Shown: positions 28,301-43,100 of the stretch, piece by piece
Numbering within the stretch: the stretch's first letter is position 1
How the letters are laid out: each line of letters begins with the position of its first letter
Assembly: GCF_050908995.1 (NCBI RefSeq)
Contig: NW_027484988.1
Location: 1 to 64,000 of the forward strand
Length of the DNA stretch: 64,000 bases
Direction of reading: 5' to 3'
Origin: Andrena cerasifolii
Taxonomy: Eukaryota > Arthropoda > Insecta > Hymenoptera > Andrenidae
Notes under the pieces: model-generated
Seen by the model: only the letters and a program-made list of their open reading frames with translations
Database searches by the model: none
Told to the model about the DNA's origin: nothing
Position numbers and translations under genes: made by a program

Positions 28301-31130
28301 TTTTTCAATATCGGTATTTCAATATCGGTTTTTCAATATCGGTTTTTCAATATCGGTTCTAATATCGGGTTCAATATCAGTTTTTCAATATCGGTTTTTC
28401 AATATCGGTTTTTCAATATCGGTTTTTCAATATCAGTTTTTCGATATCAGTTTTTCAATATCGGTTTTTCCAAATCGGTTTTTCAATATCAGTTTTTCGA
28501 TATCAGTTTTTCAATATTTGCTTTACAATATCGGTTTTTCAATATCGGTTCTAATATCGGATTCAATATCGGTTTTGCAATATCAGATTTTCGATATAAG
28601 TTTTTCAATATCGGTTTTTCAATATCGGTTCTCCAATATCGGTTTTTGAATATCGGTTCTAATACCGGATTCAATATCGGTTTTTCAATATCAGTTTTTC
28701 GATATCGGCTTTTCAATATTTGTTTTTCAGTATCGGTTTTTCAATATTTGTTCTCCAATATCGGTTTTTGAATATCGGTTCTAATATCGGTTTCAATATC
28801 GGTTTTGCAACATCAGTTTTTCGATATCAGTTTTTCAATATTTGTTTTTCAATATCGGTTTTGCAATATCAGTTTTTCGATATAAGTTTTTCAATATCGG
28901 TTTTGCAACATCAGTTTTTCGATATCAGTTTTCAATATTTGTTTTTCATTATCGGTTTTGCAATATCAGTTTTTCGATATAAGTTTTTCAATATCGGTTT
29001 TTCAATATCGGTTTTTCAATATCGGTTTTTCAATATTTGTTTTTCAATATCGGTTTTTCAATATCGTTTTTTCGATATCAGTTTTTCAATATTTGCTTTA
29101 CAATATCGGTTTTTCAATATCGGTTCTAATATCGGTTTCAATATCAGTTTTTCAATATCGGTTTTTCAATATCGGTTTTTCAATATCGGTTTTTCAATAT
29201 TTGTTCTCCAATATCGGTTTTTGAATATCGGTTCTAATATCGGTTTCAATATCGGTTTTGCAACATCAGTTTTTCGATATCAGTTTTTCAATATTTGTTT
29301 TTCAATATCGGTTTTGCAATATCGGTTTTTCAATATCAGTTTTTCGATATCAGTTTTTCAATATTTGCTTTACAATATCGGTTCTAATATCGGTTTCAAT
29401 ATCGGTTTTGCAATATCAGTTTTTCGATATCAGTTTTTCAATATTTGTTTTTCAATATCGTTTCTAATATCGGTTTCAATATCAGTTTTTCAATATCGGT
29501 TTTTCAATATCGGTTTTTCAATATCGGTTTTTCAATATCAGTTTTTCAATATTTGTTCTAATATCGGTTTCAATATCAGTTTTTCAATATCGGTTTTTCA
29601 ATATCGGTTTTTCAATATTTGTTTTTCAATATCGGTTTTTCAATATCGGTTCTAATATCGGTTTCAATATCAGTTTTTCAATATCGGTTTTTCAATATCG
29701 GTTTTGCAATATCAGTTTTTCGATATCAGTTTTTCAATATTTGTTTTTCAATATCGGTTTTGCAATATCAGTTTTTCGATATAAGTTTTTCAATATCGGT
29801 TTTTCAATATCGGTTTTTCAATATCGGTTTTTCAATATCGGTTTTTCAATATCGGTTTTTCAATATTTGTTTTTCAATATCGGTTTTTCGATATCAGTTT
29901 TTCAATATTTGCTTTACAATATCGGTTTTTGAATATCGGTTCTAATATCGGTTTCAATATCGGTTTTGCAACATCAGTTTTTCGATATCAGTTTTACAAT
30001 ATTTGTTTTTCAATATCGGTTTTGCAATATCAGTTTTTCGATATCAGTTTTTCAACATTTGTTTTTCAATATCGGTTTTGCAATATCAGTTTTTCGATAT
30101 AAGTTTTTCAATATCGGTTTTTCAATATCGGTTTTTCAATATCGGTTTTTCAATATCGGTTTTTCAATATCGGTTTTTCAATATTTGTTTTTCAATATCG
30201 GTTTTTCGATATCAGTTTTTCAATATTTGCTTTACAATATCGGTTTTTCAATATCGGTTCTAATATCGGTTTCAATATCAGTTTTTCAATATCGGTTTTT
30301 CAATATCGGTTTTTCAATATTTGTTCTCCAATATCGGTTTTTGAATATCGGTTCTAATACCGGTTTCAATATCGGTTTTGCAACATCAGTTTTTCGATAT
30401 CAGTTTTTCAATATCTGTTCTAATATCGGATTCAATATCGGTTTTGCAATATCAGATTTTCGATATCGGTTTTTCAATATCGGTTTTTCAATATCGGTTT
30501 TTCAATATCAGTTTTTCGATATCAGTTTTTCAATATTTGTTTTTCAATATCGGTTCTAATATCGGTTTCAATATCGGTTTTGCAATATCAGTTATTCGAT
30601 ATTTGTTTTTCAATATCGGTTTTTCAATATCGGTTCTAATATCGGTTTCAATATCAGTTTTTCAATATCGGATTTTCAATATCGGTTTTTCAATATCAGT
30701 TTTTCGATATCAGTTTTTCGATATAAGTTTTTCAATATCGGTTTTTCAATATTTGTTTTTCAATATCGGTTTTTCAATATCTGTTTTCCAATATTTGTTC
30801 TCCAATATCGGTTTTTGAATATCGGTTCTAATACCGGATTCAATATCGGGTTTTCAATATCAGTTTTTCGATATCAGTTTTTCAATATTTGTTTTTCAAT
30901 ATCGGTTTTTCAATATCGGTTCTAATATCGGTTTCAATATCGGTTTTTCAATATCGGTTTTTCAATATCAGTTTTTCAATATCAGTTTTTCAATATTTGC
31001 TTTACAATATCGGTTTTTCAATATCGGTTTAGAACAGTATCGGTTTTGCAACATCAGTTTCTCAATATCGGTTTTTCAATATCGGTTTTTCAATATCAGT
31101 TTTTCGATATCAGTTTTTCAATATTTGTTT

Positions 31131-34100
31131 TTCAATATCGGTTTTGCAATATCAGTTTTTCGATATTTGTTTTTCAATATCGGTTTTTCAATATCGGTTC
31201 TAATATCGGTTTCAATATCAGTTTTTCAATATCGGTTTTTCAATATCGGTTCTAATATCGGTTTCAATATCAGTTTTTCAATATCGGTTTTTCAATATCA
31301 GTTTTTCGATATCAGTTTTTCAATAATTGCTTTACAATATCGATTTTTCAATATCGGTTCTAATATCGGATTCAATATCGGTTTTGCAATATCAGTTTTT
31401 CGATATCAGTTTTTCAATATCGGTTTTTCAATATCGGTTCTAATATCGGTTTCAATATCGGTTTTGCAATATCAGTTTTTCAATATCGGTTTTTCAATAT
31501 CGGTTTTTCAATATCGGTTCTAATATCGGTTTCAATATCAGTTTTTCAATATCGGTTTTTCAATATCAGTTTTTCAATATCGGTTTTTCAATATCGGTTT
31601 TTCAATATCAGTTTTTCGATATCAGTTTTTCAAATATCGGTTTTTGAATATCGGTTCTAATACCGGATTCAATATCGGTTTTTCAATATCAGTTTTTCGA
31701 TATCGGTTTTTCAATATTTGTTTTTCAATATCGGTTTTTCAATATCGGTTCTAATATCGGTTTCAATATCGGTTTTTCAATATCGGTTTTTCAATATCAG
31801 TTTTTCGATATCAGTTTTTCATTATTTGCTTTACAATATCGGTTTTTCAATATCGGTTTAGAACAATATCGGTTTTGCAACATCAGTTTCTCAATATCGG
31901 TTTTTCGATATAAGTTTATCAATATCGGTTTTTCAATATCGGTTTTTCAATATCGGTTTTTCAATATCGGTTTTCAATATCGGTTTTTCCATATCGGTTT
32001 TTCAATATTTGTTTTTCAATATCGGTTTTTCGATATCAGTTTTTCAATATTTGCTTTACAATATCGGTTTTTCAATATCGGTTCTAATATCGGTTTCAAT
32101 ATCAGTTTTTCAATATCGGTTTTTCAATATCGGTTTTTCAATATTTGTTCTCCAATATCGGTTTTTGAATATCGGTTCTAATATCGGTTTCAATATCGGT
32201 TTTGCAACATCAGTTTTTCGATATCAGTTTTTCAATATTTGTTTTTCAATATCGGTTTTGCAATATCAGTTTTTCGATATAAGTTTTTCAATATCGGTTT
32301 TTCAATATTTGTTTTTCAATATCGGTTTTTCTATATCGGTTTTTCAATATTTGTTTTTCAATATCGGTTTTTCAATATCAGTTTTTCAATATTTGTTCTC
32401 CAATAACGGTTTTTGAATATCGGTTCTAATATCTGATGCAATAACGGTTTTGCAATATCAGTTTTTCGATATAAGTTTTTCAATATCGGTTTTTCAATAT
32501 CGGTTTTTCAATATCGGTTTTTCAATATCGGTTTTTCAATATCGGTTTTGCAACATCAGTTTTTCGATATCAGTTTTTCAATATTTGTTTTTCAATATCG
32601 GTTTTGCAATATCAGTTTTTCGATATAAGTTTTTCAATATCGGTTTTTCAATATTTGTTTTTCAATATCGGTTTTTCTATATCGGTTTTTCAATATTTGT
32701 TTTTCAATATCGGTTTTTCAATATCAGTTTTTCAATATTTGTTCTCCAATAACGGTTTTTGAATACCGGTTCTAATATCTGATTCAATAACGGTTTTGCA
32801 ATATCAGTTTTTCGATATAAGTTTTTCAATATCGGTTTTTCAATATCGGTTTTTCAATATCGGTTTTTCAATATCGGTTCTAATATCGGGTTCAATATCA
32901 GTTTTTCAATATCGGTTTTTCAATATCGGTTTTTTAATATCGGTTTTTCAATATCGGTTTTTCAATATCAGTTTTTCGATATCAGTTTTTCAATATCGGT
33001 ATTTCCAAATCGGTTTTTCAATATCAGTTTTTCGATATCAGTTTTTCAATATTTGCTTTACAATATCGGTTTTTCAATATCGGTTCTAATATCGGATTCA
33101 ATATCGGTTTTGCAATATCAGATTTTCGATATAAGTTTTTCAATATCGGTTTTTCAATATCGGTTCTCCAATATCGGTTTTTGAATATCGGTTCTAATAC
33201 CGGATTCAATATCGGTTTTTCAATATCAGTTTTTCGATATCGGCTTTTCAATATTTGTTTTTCAATATCGGTTTTTCAATATTTGTTCTCCAATATCGGT
33301 TTTTGAATATCGGTTCTAATATCGGTTTCAATATCGGTTTTGCAACATCAGTTTTTCGATATCAGTTTTTCAATATTTGTTTTTCAATATCGGTTTTGCA
33401 ATATCAGTTTTTCGATATAAGTTTTTCAATATCGGTTTTGCAACATCAGTTTTTCGATATCAGTTTTCAATATTTGTTTTTCATTATCGGTTTTGCAATA
33501 TCAGTTTTTCGATATAAGTTTTTCAATATCGGTTTTTCAATATCGGTTTTTCAATATCGGTTTTTCAATATTTGTTTTTCAATATCGGTTTTTCAATATC
33601 GTTTTTTCGATATCAGTTTTTCAATATTTGCTTTACAATATCGGTTTTTCAATATCGGTTCTAATATCGGTTTCAATATCAGTTTTTCAATATCGGTTTT
33701 TCAATATCGGTTTTTCAATATCGGTTTTTCAATATTTGTTCTCCAATATCGGTTTTTGAATATCGGTTCTAATATCGGTTTCAATATCGGTTTTGCAACA
33801 TCAGTTTTTCGATATCAGTTTTTCAATATTTGTTTTTCAATATCGGTTTTGCAATATCGGTTTTTCAATATCAGTTTTTCGATATCAGTTTTTCAATATT
33901 TGCTTTACAATATCGGTTCTAATATCGGTTTCAATATCGGTTTTTCAATATCAGTTTTTCGATATCGGCTTTTCAATATTTGTTTTTCAATATCGGTTTT
34001 TCAATATTTGTTCTCCAATATCGGTTTTTGAATATCGGTTCTAATATCGGTTTCAATATCGGTTTTGCAACATCAGTTTTTCGATATCAGTTTTTCAATA

Positions 34101-37100
34101 TTTGTTTTTCAATATCGGTTTTGCAATATCAGTTTTTCGATATAAGTTTTTCAATATCGGTTTTTCAATATCGGTTTTTCAATATCGGTTTTTCAATATT
34201 TGTTTTTCAATATCGGTTTTTCAATATCGTTTTTTCGATATCAGTTTTTCAATATTTGCTTTACAATATCGGTTTTTCAATATCGGTTCTAATATCGGTT
34301 TCAATATCAGTTTTTCAATATCGGTTTTTCAATATCGGTTTTTCAATATCGGTTTTTCAATATTTGTTCTCCAATATCGGTTTTTGAATATCGGTTCTAA
34401 TATCGGTTTCAATATCGGTTTTGCAACATCAGTTTTTCGATATCAGTTTTTCAATATTTGTTTTTCAATATCGGTTTTGCAATATCGGTTTTTCAATATC
34501 AGTTTTTCGATATCAGTTTTTCAATATTTGCTTTACAATATCGGTTCTAATATCGGTTTCAATATCGGTTTTGCAATATCAGTTTTTCGATATCAGTTTT
34601 TCAATATTTGTTTTTCAATATCGTTTCTAATATCGGTTTCAATATCAGTTTTTCAATATCGGTTTTTCAATATCGGTTTTTCAATATCGGTTTTTCAATA
34701 TCAGTTTTTCAATATTTGTTCTAATATCGGTTTCAATATCAGTTTTTCAATATCGGTTTTTCAATATCGGTTTTTCAATATTTGTTTTTCAATATCGGTT
34801 TTTCAATATCGGTTCTAATATCGGTTTCAATATCAGTTTTTCAATATCGGTTTTTCAATATCGGTTTTGCAATATCAGTTTTTCGATATCAGTTTTTCAA
34901 TATTTGTTTTTCAATATCGGTTTTGCAATATCAGTTTTTCGATATAAGTTTTTCAATATCGGTTTTTCAATATCGGTTTTTCAATATCGGTTTTTCAATA
35001 TCGGTTTTTCAATATCGGTTTTTCAATATTTGTTTATCAATATCGGTTTTTCGATATCAGTTTTTCAATATTTGCTTTACAATATCGGTTTTTGAATATC
35101 GGTTCTAATATCGGTTTCAATATCGGTTTTGCAACATCAGTTTTTCGATATCAGTTTTACAATATTTGTTTTTCAATATCGGTTTTGCAATATCAGTTTT
35201 TCGATATCAGTTTTTCGATATCAGTTTTTCAATATTTGCTTTACAATATCGGTTTTTCAATATCGGTTCTAATATCGGATTCAATATCGGTTTTGCAATA
35301 TCAGATTTTCGATATAAGTTTTTCAATATCGGTTTTTCAATATCGGTTCTCCAATATCGGTTTTTGAATATCGGTTCTAATACCGGATTCAATATCGGTT
35401 TTTCAATATCAGTTTTTCGATATCGGCTTTTCAATATTTGTTTTTCAATATCGGTTTTTCAATATTTGTTCTCCAATATCGGTTTTTGAATATCGGTTCT
35501 AATATCGGTTTCAATATCGGTTTTGCAACATCAGTTTTTCGATATCAGTTTTTCAATATTTGTTTTTCAATATCGGTTTTGCAATATCAGTTTTTCGATA
35601 TAAGTTTTTCAATATCGGTTTTGCAACATCAGTTTTTCGATATCAGTTTTCAATATTTGTTTTTCATTATCGGTTTTGCAATATCAGTTTTTCGATATAA
35701 GTTTTTCAATATCGGTTTTTCAATATCGGTTTTTCAATATCGGTTTTTCAATATTTGTTTTTCAATATCGGTTTTTCAATATCGTTTTTTCGATATCAGT
35801 TTTTCAATATTTGCTTTACAATATCGGTTTTTCAATATCGGTTCTAATATCGGTTTCAATATCAGTTTTTCAATATCGGTTTTTCAATATCGGTTTTTCA
35901 ATATCGGTTTTTCAATATTTGTTCTCCAATATCGGTTTTTGAATATCGGTTCTAATATCGGTTTCAATATCGGTTTTGCAACATCAGTTTTTCGATATCA
36001 GTTTTTCAATATTTGTTTTTCAATATCGGTTTTGCAATATCGGTTTTTCAATATCAGTTTTTCGATATCAGTTTTTCAATATTTGCTTTACAATATCGGT
36101 TCTAATATCGGTTTCAATATCGGTTTTGCAATATCAGTTTTTCGATATCAGTTTTTCAATATTTGTTTTTCAATATCGTTTCTAATATCGGTTTCAATAT
36201 CAGTTTTTCAATATCGGTTTTTCAATATCGGTTTTTCAATATCGGTTTTTCAATATCAGTTTTTCAATATTTGTTCTAATATCGGTTTCAATATCAGTTT
36301 TTCAATATCGGTTTTTCAATATCGGTTTTTCAATATTTGTTTTTCAATATCGGTTTTTCAATATCGGTTCTAATATCGGTTTCAATATCAGTTTTTCAAT
36401 ATCGGTTTTTCAATATCGGTTTTGCAATATCAGTTTTTCGATATCAGTTTTTCAATATTTGTTTTTCAATATCGGTTTTGCAATATCAGTTTTTCGATAT
36501 AAGTTTTTCAATATCGGTTTTTCAATATCGGTTTTTCAATATCGGTTTTTCAATATCGGTTTTTCAATATCGGTTTTTCAATATTTGTTTATCAATATCG
36601 GTTTTTCGATATCAGTTTTTCAATATTTGCTTTACAATATCGGTTTTTGAATATCGGTTCTAATATCGGTTTCAATATCGGTTTTGCAACATCAGTTTTT
36701 CGATATCAGTTTTACAATATTTGTTTTTCAATATCGGTTTTGCAATATCAGTTTTTCGATATCAGTTTTTCGATATCAGTTTTTCAATATTTGCTTTACA
36801 ATATCGGTTTTTCAATATCGGTTCTGATATCGGATTCAATATCGGTTTTGCAATATCAGATTTTCGATATAAGTTTTTCAATATCGGTTTTTCAATATCG
36901 GTTCTCCAATATCGGTTTTTGAATATCGGTTCTAATACCGGATTCAATATCGGTTTTTCAATATCAGTTTTTCGATATCGGCTTTTCAATATTTGTTTTT
37001 CAATATCGGTTTTTCAATATTTGTTCTCCAATATCGGTTTTTGAATATCGGTTCTAATATCGGTTTCAATATCGGTTTTGCAACATCAGTTTTTCGATAT

Positions 37101-40100
37101 CAGTTTTTCAATATTTGTTTTTCAATATCGGTTTTGCAATATCAGTTTTTCGATATAAGTTTTTCAATATCGGTTTTGCAACATCAGTTTTTCGATATCA
37201 GTTTTCAATATTTGTTTTTCATTATCGGTTTTGCAATATCAGTTTTTCGATATAAGTTTTTCAATATCGGTTTTTCAATATCGGTTTTTCAATATCGGTT
37301 TTTCAATATTTGTTTTTCAATATCGGTTTTTCAATATCGTTTTTTCGATATCAGTTTTTCAATATTTGCTTTACAATATCGGTTTTTCAATATCGGTTCT
37401 AATATCGGTTTCAATATCAGTTTTTCAATATCGGTTTTTCAATATCGGTTTTTCAATATCGGTTTTTCAATATTTGTTCTCCAATATCGGTTTTTGAATA
37501 TCGGTTCTAATATCGGTTTCAATATCGGTTTTGCAACATCAGTTTTTCGATATCAGTTTTTCAATATTTGTTTTTCAATATCGGTTTTGCAATATCGGTT
37601 TTTCAATATCAGTTTTTCGATATCAGTTTTTCAATATTTGCTTTACAATATCGGTTCTAATATCGGTTTCAATATCGGTTTTTCAATATCAGTTTTTCGA
37701 TATCGGCTTTTCAATATTTGTTTTTCAATATCGGTTTTTCAATATTTGTTCTCCAATATCGGTTTTTGAATATCGGTTCTAATATCGGTTTCAATATCGG
37801 TTTTGCAACATCAGTTTTTCGATATCAGTTTTTCAATATTTGTTTTTCAATATCGGTTTTGCAATATCAGTTTTTCGATATAAGTTTTTCAATATCGGTT
37901 TTGCAACATCAGTTTTTCGATATCAGTTTTCAATATTTGTTTTTCATTATCGGTTTTGCAATATCAGTTTTTCGATATAAGTTTTTCAATATCGGTTTTT
38001 CAATATCGGTTTTTCAATATCGGTTTTTCAATATTTGTTTTTCAATATCGGTTTTTCAATATCGTTTTTTCGATATCAGTTTTTCAATATTTGCTTTACA
38101 ATATCGGTTTTTCAATATCGGTTCTAATATCGGTTTCAATATCAGTTTTTCAATATCGGTTTTTCAATATCGGTTTTTCAATATCGGTTTTTCAATATTT
38201 GTTCTCCAATATCGGTTTTTGAATATCGGTTCTAATATCGGTTTCAATATCGGTTTTGCAACATCAGTTTTTCGATATCAGTTTTTCAATATTTGTTTTT
38301 CAATATCGGTTTTGCAATATCGGTTTTTCAATATCAGTTTTTCGATATCAGTTTTTCAATATTTGCTTTACAATATCGGTTCTAATATCGGTTTCAATAT
38401 CGGTTTTGCAATATCAGTTTTTCGATATCAGTTTTTCAATATTTGTTTTTCAATATCGTTTCTAATATCGGTTTCAATATCAGTTTTTCAATATCGGTTT
38501 TTCAATATCGGTTTTTCAATATCGGTTTTTCAATATCAGTTTTTCAATATTTGTTCTAATATCGGTTTCAATATCAGTTTTTCAATATCGGTTTTTCAAT
38601 ATCGGTTTTTCAATATTTGTTTTTCAATATCGGTTTTTCAATATCGGTTCTAATATCGGTTTCAATATCAGTTTTTCAATATCGGTTTTTCAATATCGGT
38701 TTTGCAATATCAGTTTTTCGATATCAGTTTTTCAATATTTGTTTTTCAATATCGGTTTTGCAATATCAGTTTTTCGATATAAGTTTTTCAATATCGGTTT
38801 TTCAATATCGGTTTTTCAATATCGGTTTTTCAATATCGGTTTTTCAATATCGGTTTTTCAATATTTGTTTATCAATATCGGTTTTTCGATATCAGTTTTT
38901 CAATATTTGCTTTACAATATCGGTTTTTGAATATCGGTTCTAATATCGGTTTCAATATCGGTTTTGCAACATCAGTTTTTCGATATCAGTTTTACAATAT
39001 TTGTTTTTCAATATCGGTTTTGCAATATCAGTTTTTCGATATCAGTTTTTCAATATTTGTTTTTCAATATCGGTTTTGCAATATCAGTTTTTCGATATAA
39101 GTTTTTCAATATCGGTTTTTCAATATCGGTTTTTCAATATCGGTTTTTCAATATCGGTTTTTCAATATCGGTTTTTCGATATTTGTTTTTCAATATCGGT
39201 TTTTCGATATCAGTTTTTCAATATTTGCTTTACAATATCGGTTTTTCAATATCGGTTCTAATATCGGTTTCAATATCAGTTTTTCAATATCGGTTTTTCA
39301 ATATCGGTTTTTCAATATTTGTTCTCCAATATCGGTTTTTGAATATCGGTTCTAATATCGGTTTCAATATCGGTTTTGCAACATCAGTTTTTCGATATCA
39401 GTTTTTCAATATCTGTTCTAATATCGGATTCAATATCGGTTTTGCAATATCAGATTTTCGATATCGGTTTTTCAATATCGGTTTTTCAATATCGGTTTTG
39501 CAACATCAGTTTTTCGATATCAGTTTTTCAATATCTGTTCTAATATCGGATTCAATATCGGTTTTGCAATATCAGTTATTCGATATTTGTTTTTCAATAT
39601 CGGTTTTTCAATATCGGTTCTAATATCGGTTTCAATATCAGTTTTTCAATATCGGATTTTCAATATCGGTTTTTCAATATCAGTTTTTCGATATCAGTTT
39701 TTCGATATAAGTTTTTCAATATCGGTTTTTCAATATTTGTTTTTCAATATCGGTTTTTCAATATCTGTTTTCCAATATTTGTTCTCCAATATCGGTTTTT
39801 GAATATCGGTTCTAATACCGGATTCAATATCGGGTTTTCAATATCAGTTTTTCGATATCAGTTTTTCAATATTTGTTTTTCAATATCGGTTTTTCAATAT
39901 CGGTTCTAATATCGGTTTCAATATCGGTTTTTCAATATCGGTTTTTCAATATCAGTTTTTCAATATCAGTTTTTCAATATTTGCTTTACAATATCGGTTT
40001 TTCAATATCGGTTTAGAACAGTATCGGTTTTGCAACATCAGTTTCTCAATATCGGTTTTTCAATATCGGTTTTTCAATATCAGTTTTTCGATATCAGTTT

Positions 40101-43100
40101 TTCAATATTTGTTTTTCAATATCGGTTTTGCAATATCAGTTTTTCGATATAAGTTTTTCAATATCGGTTTTGCAACATCAGTTTTTCGATATCAGTTTTT
40201 CAATATTTGTTTTTCAATATCGGTTTTGCAATATCAGTTTTTCGATATAAGTTTTTCAATATCGGTTTTGCAACATCAGTTTTTCGATATCAGTTTTTCA
40301 ATATTTGTTTTTCAATATCGGTTTTTCAATATCGGTTCTAATATCGGTTTCAATATCAGTTTTTCAATATCGGTTTTTCAATATCGGTTTTTCAATATCG
40401 GTTTTTCAATATTTGTTCTCCAATAACGGTTTTTGAATATCGGTTCTAATATCGGATTCAATATCGGTTTTGCAATATCAGTTTTTCGATATAAGTTTTT
40501 CAATATCGGTTTTTCAATATCGGTTTTTCAATATCGGTTTTTCAATATCGGTTTTTCAATATCGGTTTTTCAATATCGGTTTTTCAATATCGGTTCTAAT
40601 ATCGGGTTCAATATCAGTTTTTCAATATCGGTTTTTCAATATCGGTTTTTCAATATCGGTTTTTCAATATCGGTTTTTCAATATCGGTTTTTCAATATCA
40701 GTTTTTCGATATCAGTTTTTCAATATCGGTTTTTCCATATCGGTTTTTCAATATCAGTTTTTCGATATCAGTTTTTCAATATTTGCTTTACAATATCGGT
40801 TTTTCAATATCGGTTCTAATATCGGATTCAATATCGGTTTTGCAATATCAGTTTTTCGATATAAGTTTTTCAATATCGGTTTTTGAATATCGGTTCTCCA
40901 ATATCGGTTTTTGAATATCGGTTCTAATATCGGTTTCAATATCGGTTTTGCAACATCAGTTTTTCGATATCAGTTTTTCAATATTTGTTTTTCAATATCG
41001 GTTTTGCAATATCAGTTTTTCGATATAAGTTTTTCAATATTGGTTTTTCAATATCGGTTTTTCAATATCGGTTTTTCAATATTTGTTTTTCAATATCGGT
41101 TTCTCAATATCAGTTTTTCAATATTTGTTCTAATATCGGTTTCAATATCAGTTTTTCAATATCGGTTTTTCAATATCGGTTTTTCAATATCAGTTTTTCG
41201 ATATCAGTTTTTCAATATTTGTTTTTCAATATCGTTTCTAATATCGGTTCCAATATCAGTTTTTCAATATCGGTTTTTCAATATCGGTTTTTCAATATCG
41301 GTTTTTCAATATCAGTTTTTCGATATCAGTTTTTCAATATTTGTTTTTCAATATCGGTTCTAATATCGGTTTCAATATCGGTTTTGCAATATCAGTTATT
41401 CGATATTTGTTTTTCAATATCGGTTTTTCAATATCGGTTCTAATATCGGTTTCAATATCAGTTTTTCAATATCGGTTTTTCAATATCGGTTTTTCAATAT
41501 CAGTTTTTCGATATCAGTTTTTCGATATCAGTTTTTCAATATTTGCTTTACTATATCGGTTTTTCAATATCGGTTTAGAACAATATCGGTTTTGCAACAT
41601 CAGTTTCTCAATATCGGTTTTTCAATATCGGTTTTTCAATATCAGTTTTTCGATATCAGTTTTTCTATATAGGTTTTTCAATATCGGTTTTTCAATATCA
41701 GTTTTTCAATATTTGTTCTCCAATATCGGTTCTAATATCGGTTTCAATATCGGTTTTGCAATATCAGTTTTTCGATATTTGTTTTTCAATATCGGTTCTA
41801 ATATCGGTTTCAATATCAGTTTTTCAATATCGGTTTTTCAATATCGGTTCTAATATCGGTTTCAATATCAGTTTTTCAATATCGGTTTTTCAATATCAGT
41901 TTTTCGATATCAGTTTTTCAATAATTGCTTTACAATATCGATTTTTCAATATCGGTTCTAATATCGGATTCAATATCGGTTTTGCAATATCAGTTTTTCG
42001 ATATCAGTTTTTCAATATCGGTTTTTCAATATCGGTTCTAATATCGGTTTCAATATCGGTTTTGCAATATCAGTTTTTCAATATCGGTTTTTCAATATCG
42101 GTTTTTCAATATCGGTTCTAATATCGGTTTCAATATCAGTTTTTCAATATCGGTTTTTCAATATCAGTTTTTCAATATCGGTTTTTCAATATCGGTTTTT
42201 CAATATCAGTTTTTCGATATCAGTTTTTCAAATATCGGTTTTTGAATATCGGTTCTAATACCGGATTCAATATCGGTTTTTCAATATCAGTTTTTCGATA
42301 TCGGTTTTTCAATATTTGTTTTTCAATATCGGTTTTTCAATATCGGTTCTAATATCGGTTTCAATATCGGTTTTTCAATATCGGTTTTTCAATATCAGTT
42401 TTTCGATATCAGTTTTTCATTATTTGCTTTACAATATCGGTTTTTCAATATCGGTTTAGCACAATATCGGTTTTGCAACATCAGTTTCTCAATATCGGTT
42501 TTTCGATATAAGTTTTTCAATATCGGTTTTTCAATATCGGTTTTTCAATATCGGTTTTTCAATATCGGTTTTTCAATATCGGTTTTTCAATATTTGTTTT
42601 TCAATATCGGTTTTTGGATATCAGTTTTTCAATATTTGCTTTACAATATCGGTTTTTCAATATCGGTTCTAATATCGGTTTCAATATCAGTTTTTCAATA
42701 TCGGTTTTTCAATATTTGTTTTTCAATATCGGTTTTTCGATATCAGTTTTTCAATATTTGCTTTACAATATCGGTTTTTCAATATTTGTTTTTCAATATC
42801 GGTTTTTCTATATCGGTTTTTCAATATTTGTTTTTCAATATCGGTTTTTCAATATCAGTTTTTCAATATTTGTTCTCCAATAACGGTTTTTGAATATCGG
42901 TTCTAATATCTGATTCAATAACGGTTTTGCAATATCAGTTTTTCGATATAAGTTTTTCAATATCGGTTTTTCAATATCGGTTTTTCAATATCGGTTTTTC
43001 AATATCGGTTTTTCAATATCGGTTTTGCAACATCAGTTTTTCGATATCAGTTTTTCAATATTTGTTTTTCAATATCGGTTTTGCAATATCAGTTTTTCGA

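Larger units (their letters stand above)
16200..31130 (+). repeat. Higher-order repeat, about 15 kb, copy 1
   Basis: The order of unit variants from about 16.2 to 31.1 kb is repeated almost exactly from about 31.1 to 46.1 kb. The offset is 14,932 bases at the start, 14,946 from about 17.85 kb, 14,960 near 26 kb and 14,998 after 26.7 kb. The steps of 14, 14 and 38 bases equal whole units. A few point differences exist, for example at 18,577 (C in copy 1, G in copy 2). Copy limits are approximate because they were placed by matching landmarks. Confidence 0.85.
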